From positions 57,152,055-57,216,054 of the forward strand of contig OZ024912.1 in NCBI GenBank assembly GCA_964017125.1: a stretch of DNA of 64,000 nucleotides, in the 5' to 3' direction. Shown here in pieces: positions 63,330-64,000 of the stretch (position 1 is the first letter of the stretch; every line of letters starts with the position of its first letter). Source of the DNA: Flabesymbios commensalis. Its lineage: Eukaryota > Annelida > Polychaeta > Terebellida > Flabelligeridae. Made by a program: the position numbers and the translations under genes. The notes under the pieces were generated by a model. That model made no database searches and was not told the DNA's origin. It was given only the letters and a program-made list of their open reading frames with translations.

Positions 63330-64000
63330 ACCATGGAGATGCAATGTAGTAGAGCCTCTACTATCTCCATGATTTGACTTTCTTTATCACGCCTTTACTC
63401 TACCCCAAATAATATAGTTTATCGGTGTTCCTGCCCCTCTTGACCATATATTATCGTAGAATTTATACTGGCACAGAGAATGGGCTCTTTTATCTTACTT
63501 TCATGATTACATCGAATTTTACACTTTCTCTCTATATTTATATTGCTTGTCGGTGGCATATATGTAGGCATATGGGTATTGGGAACCTTACATTTATTAA
63601 TTCATTGCCTTTAATTGACTTATTCTGTACTGTTGAATTTTAAAATGGATATCATTTTCATTACATTTAGGTGACACGAGAAGTATCATTGGTGAACTCA
63701 TTAATTTACTTATTCTCTTATTATTTGGACAGTAGATATCCTTTGTGTAGTCCAATTTAAAAAGCTGTCTAGCTTGAGGAGTCGTCTATTTATGTATAAT
63801 TGCCAACAACCCTCTCTAATTATTTAAACATGCATCGTTTGTACATTCCGACTTTTAAACAATAGTTGATTTTAGGATAGTATTCAGTAAATTCGTTCTC
63901 ATTTGGCCAATATTGGCACTCCGCTCTAATTATTAGGACAATAACTATATTCTGTATATCTTGATTTTAAAACTGGACGAACTTGACCAATTAAGTAATG
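63330..64000. other. Right edge, nothing recognised
   Basis: AT-rich. The words ATTATTTGGACAGTAGATATCC and AATTATTAGGACAATAACTATATTC hint at a loose repeat. Confidence 0.4.

Overview
The window looks like a piece of an AT-rich invertebrate animal genome. It has GT-AG introns, phase-1 cadherin exons, many degraded non-LTR retrotransposons (several CR1-like), tRNA-derived SINEs, TTAA-flanked MITEs and very long tetranucleotide tracts. The habit is that of a marine invertebrate, possibly a deuterostome such as a hemichordate, echinoderm or amphioxus. That placement is a guess, because no lineage-specific gene was recognised. Nothing suggests bacteria, and I recognised no retrovirus, LTR element or Polinton.

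Three host genes can be read, all on the minus strand. (1) At 1-15546 lies the 5' part of a large cadherin-repeat gene. It has a signal-peptide exon at 15486-15546 and then ten more exons running left and off the window at position 1. Every splice junction is phase 1 and almost every exon carries one cadherin-repeat equivalent. The inner exons alternate between two sequence types, as if a two-exon module had been duplicated repeatedly. (2) At 41685-44748, probably with a further 5' exon near 45065-45155, lies a three- to four-exon gene of unknown family. Its product has a hydrophobic start, six N-glycosylation sequons, helix-rich segments and a very basic C-terminal tail, so it looks like a secreted helical protein. 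(3) At 55522-58884 lie the last two exons of a four-transmembrane protein of the claudin/PMP22 type with a long acidic tail; its 5' exons were not found.

The rest is mainly repeats. LINE remains lie at 0.88-1.02, 16.4-17.5, 18.1-21.4, 25.3-26.7, 33.5-34.8, 39.3-41.4, 51.9-52.1, 53.1-53.5 and 60.1-61.4 kb. A dimeric tRNA-SINE with a clear 16-bp target duplication sits at 11.8-12.1 kb, with a second copy at 13.7-14.1 kb. There are four families of short hairpin elements: a 76-bp near-perfect palindrome with 4-bp target duplications (four young and two old copies); a 109-bp palindrome present more than 20 times and clustered at 14.3-16.4 kb; and two families of about 230-250 bp flanked by TTAA (piggyBac-like). 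Simple and complex satellites include a 1.8-kb array built on TTCATGAA, a 1.1-kb TTCG/CTCG/TTTG tract, an ATCA/ATGA tract filling an intron of gene 2, an ATGTCAAA array with a 300-bp higher-order period, and a 162-bp GC-rich tandem duplication with strong stem potential.

Open reading frames inside the tetranucleotide tracts and SINEs are treated as artefacts. All boundaries come from reading splice sites and reading frames by eye; no searches were run.
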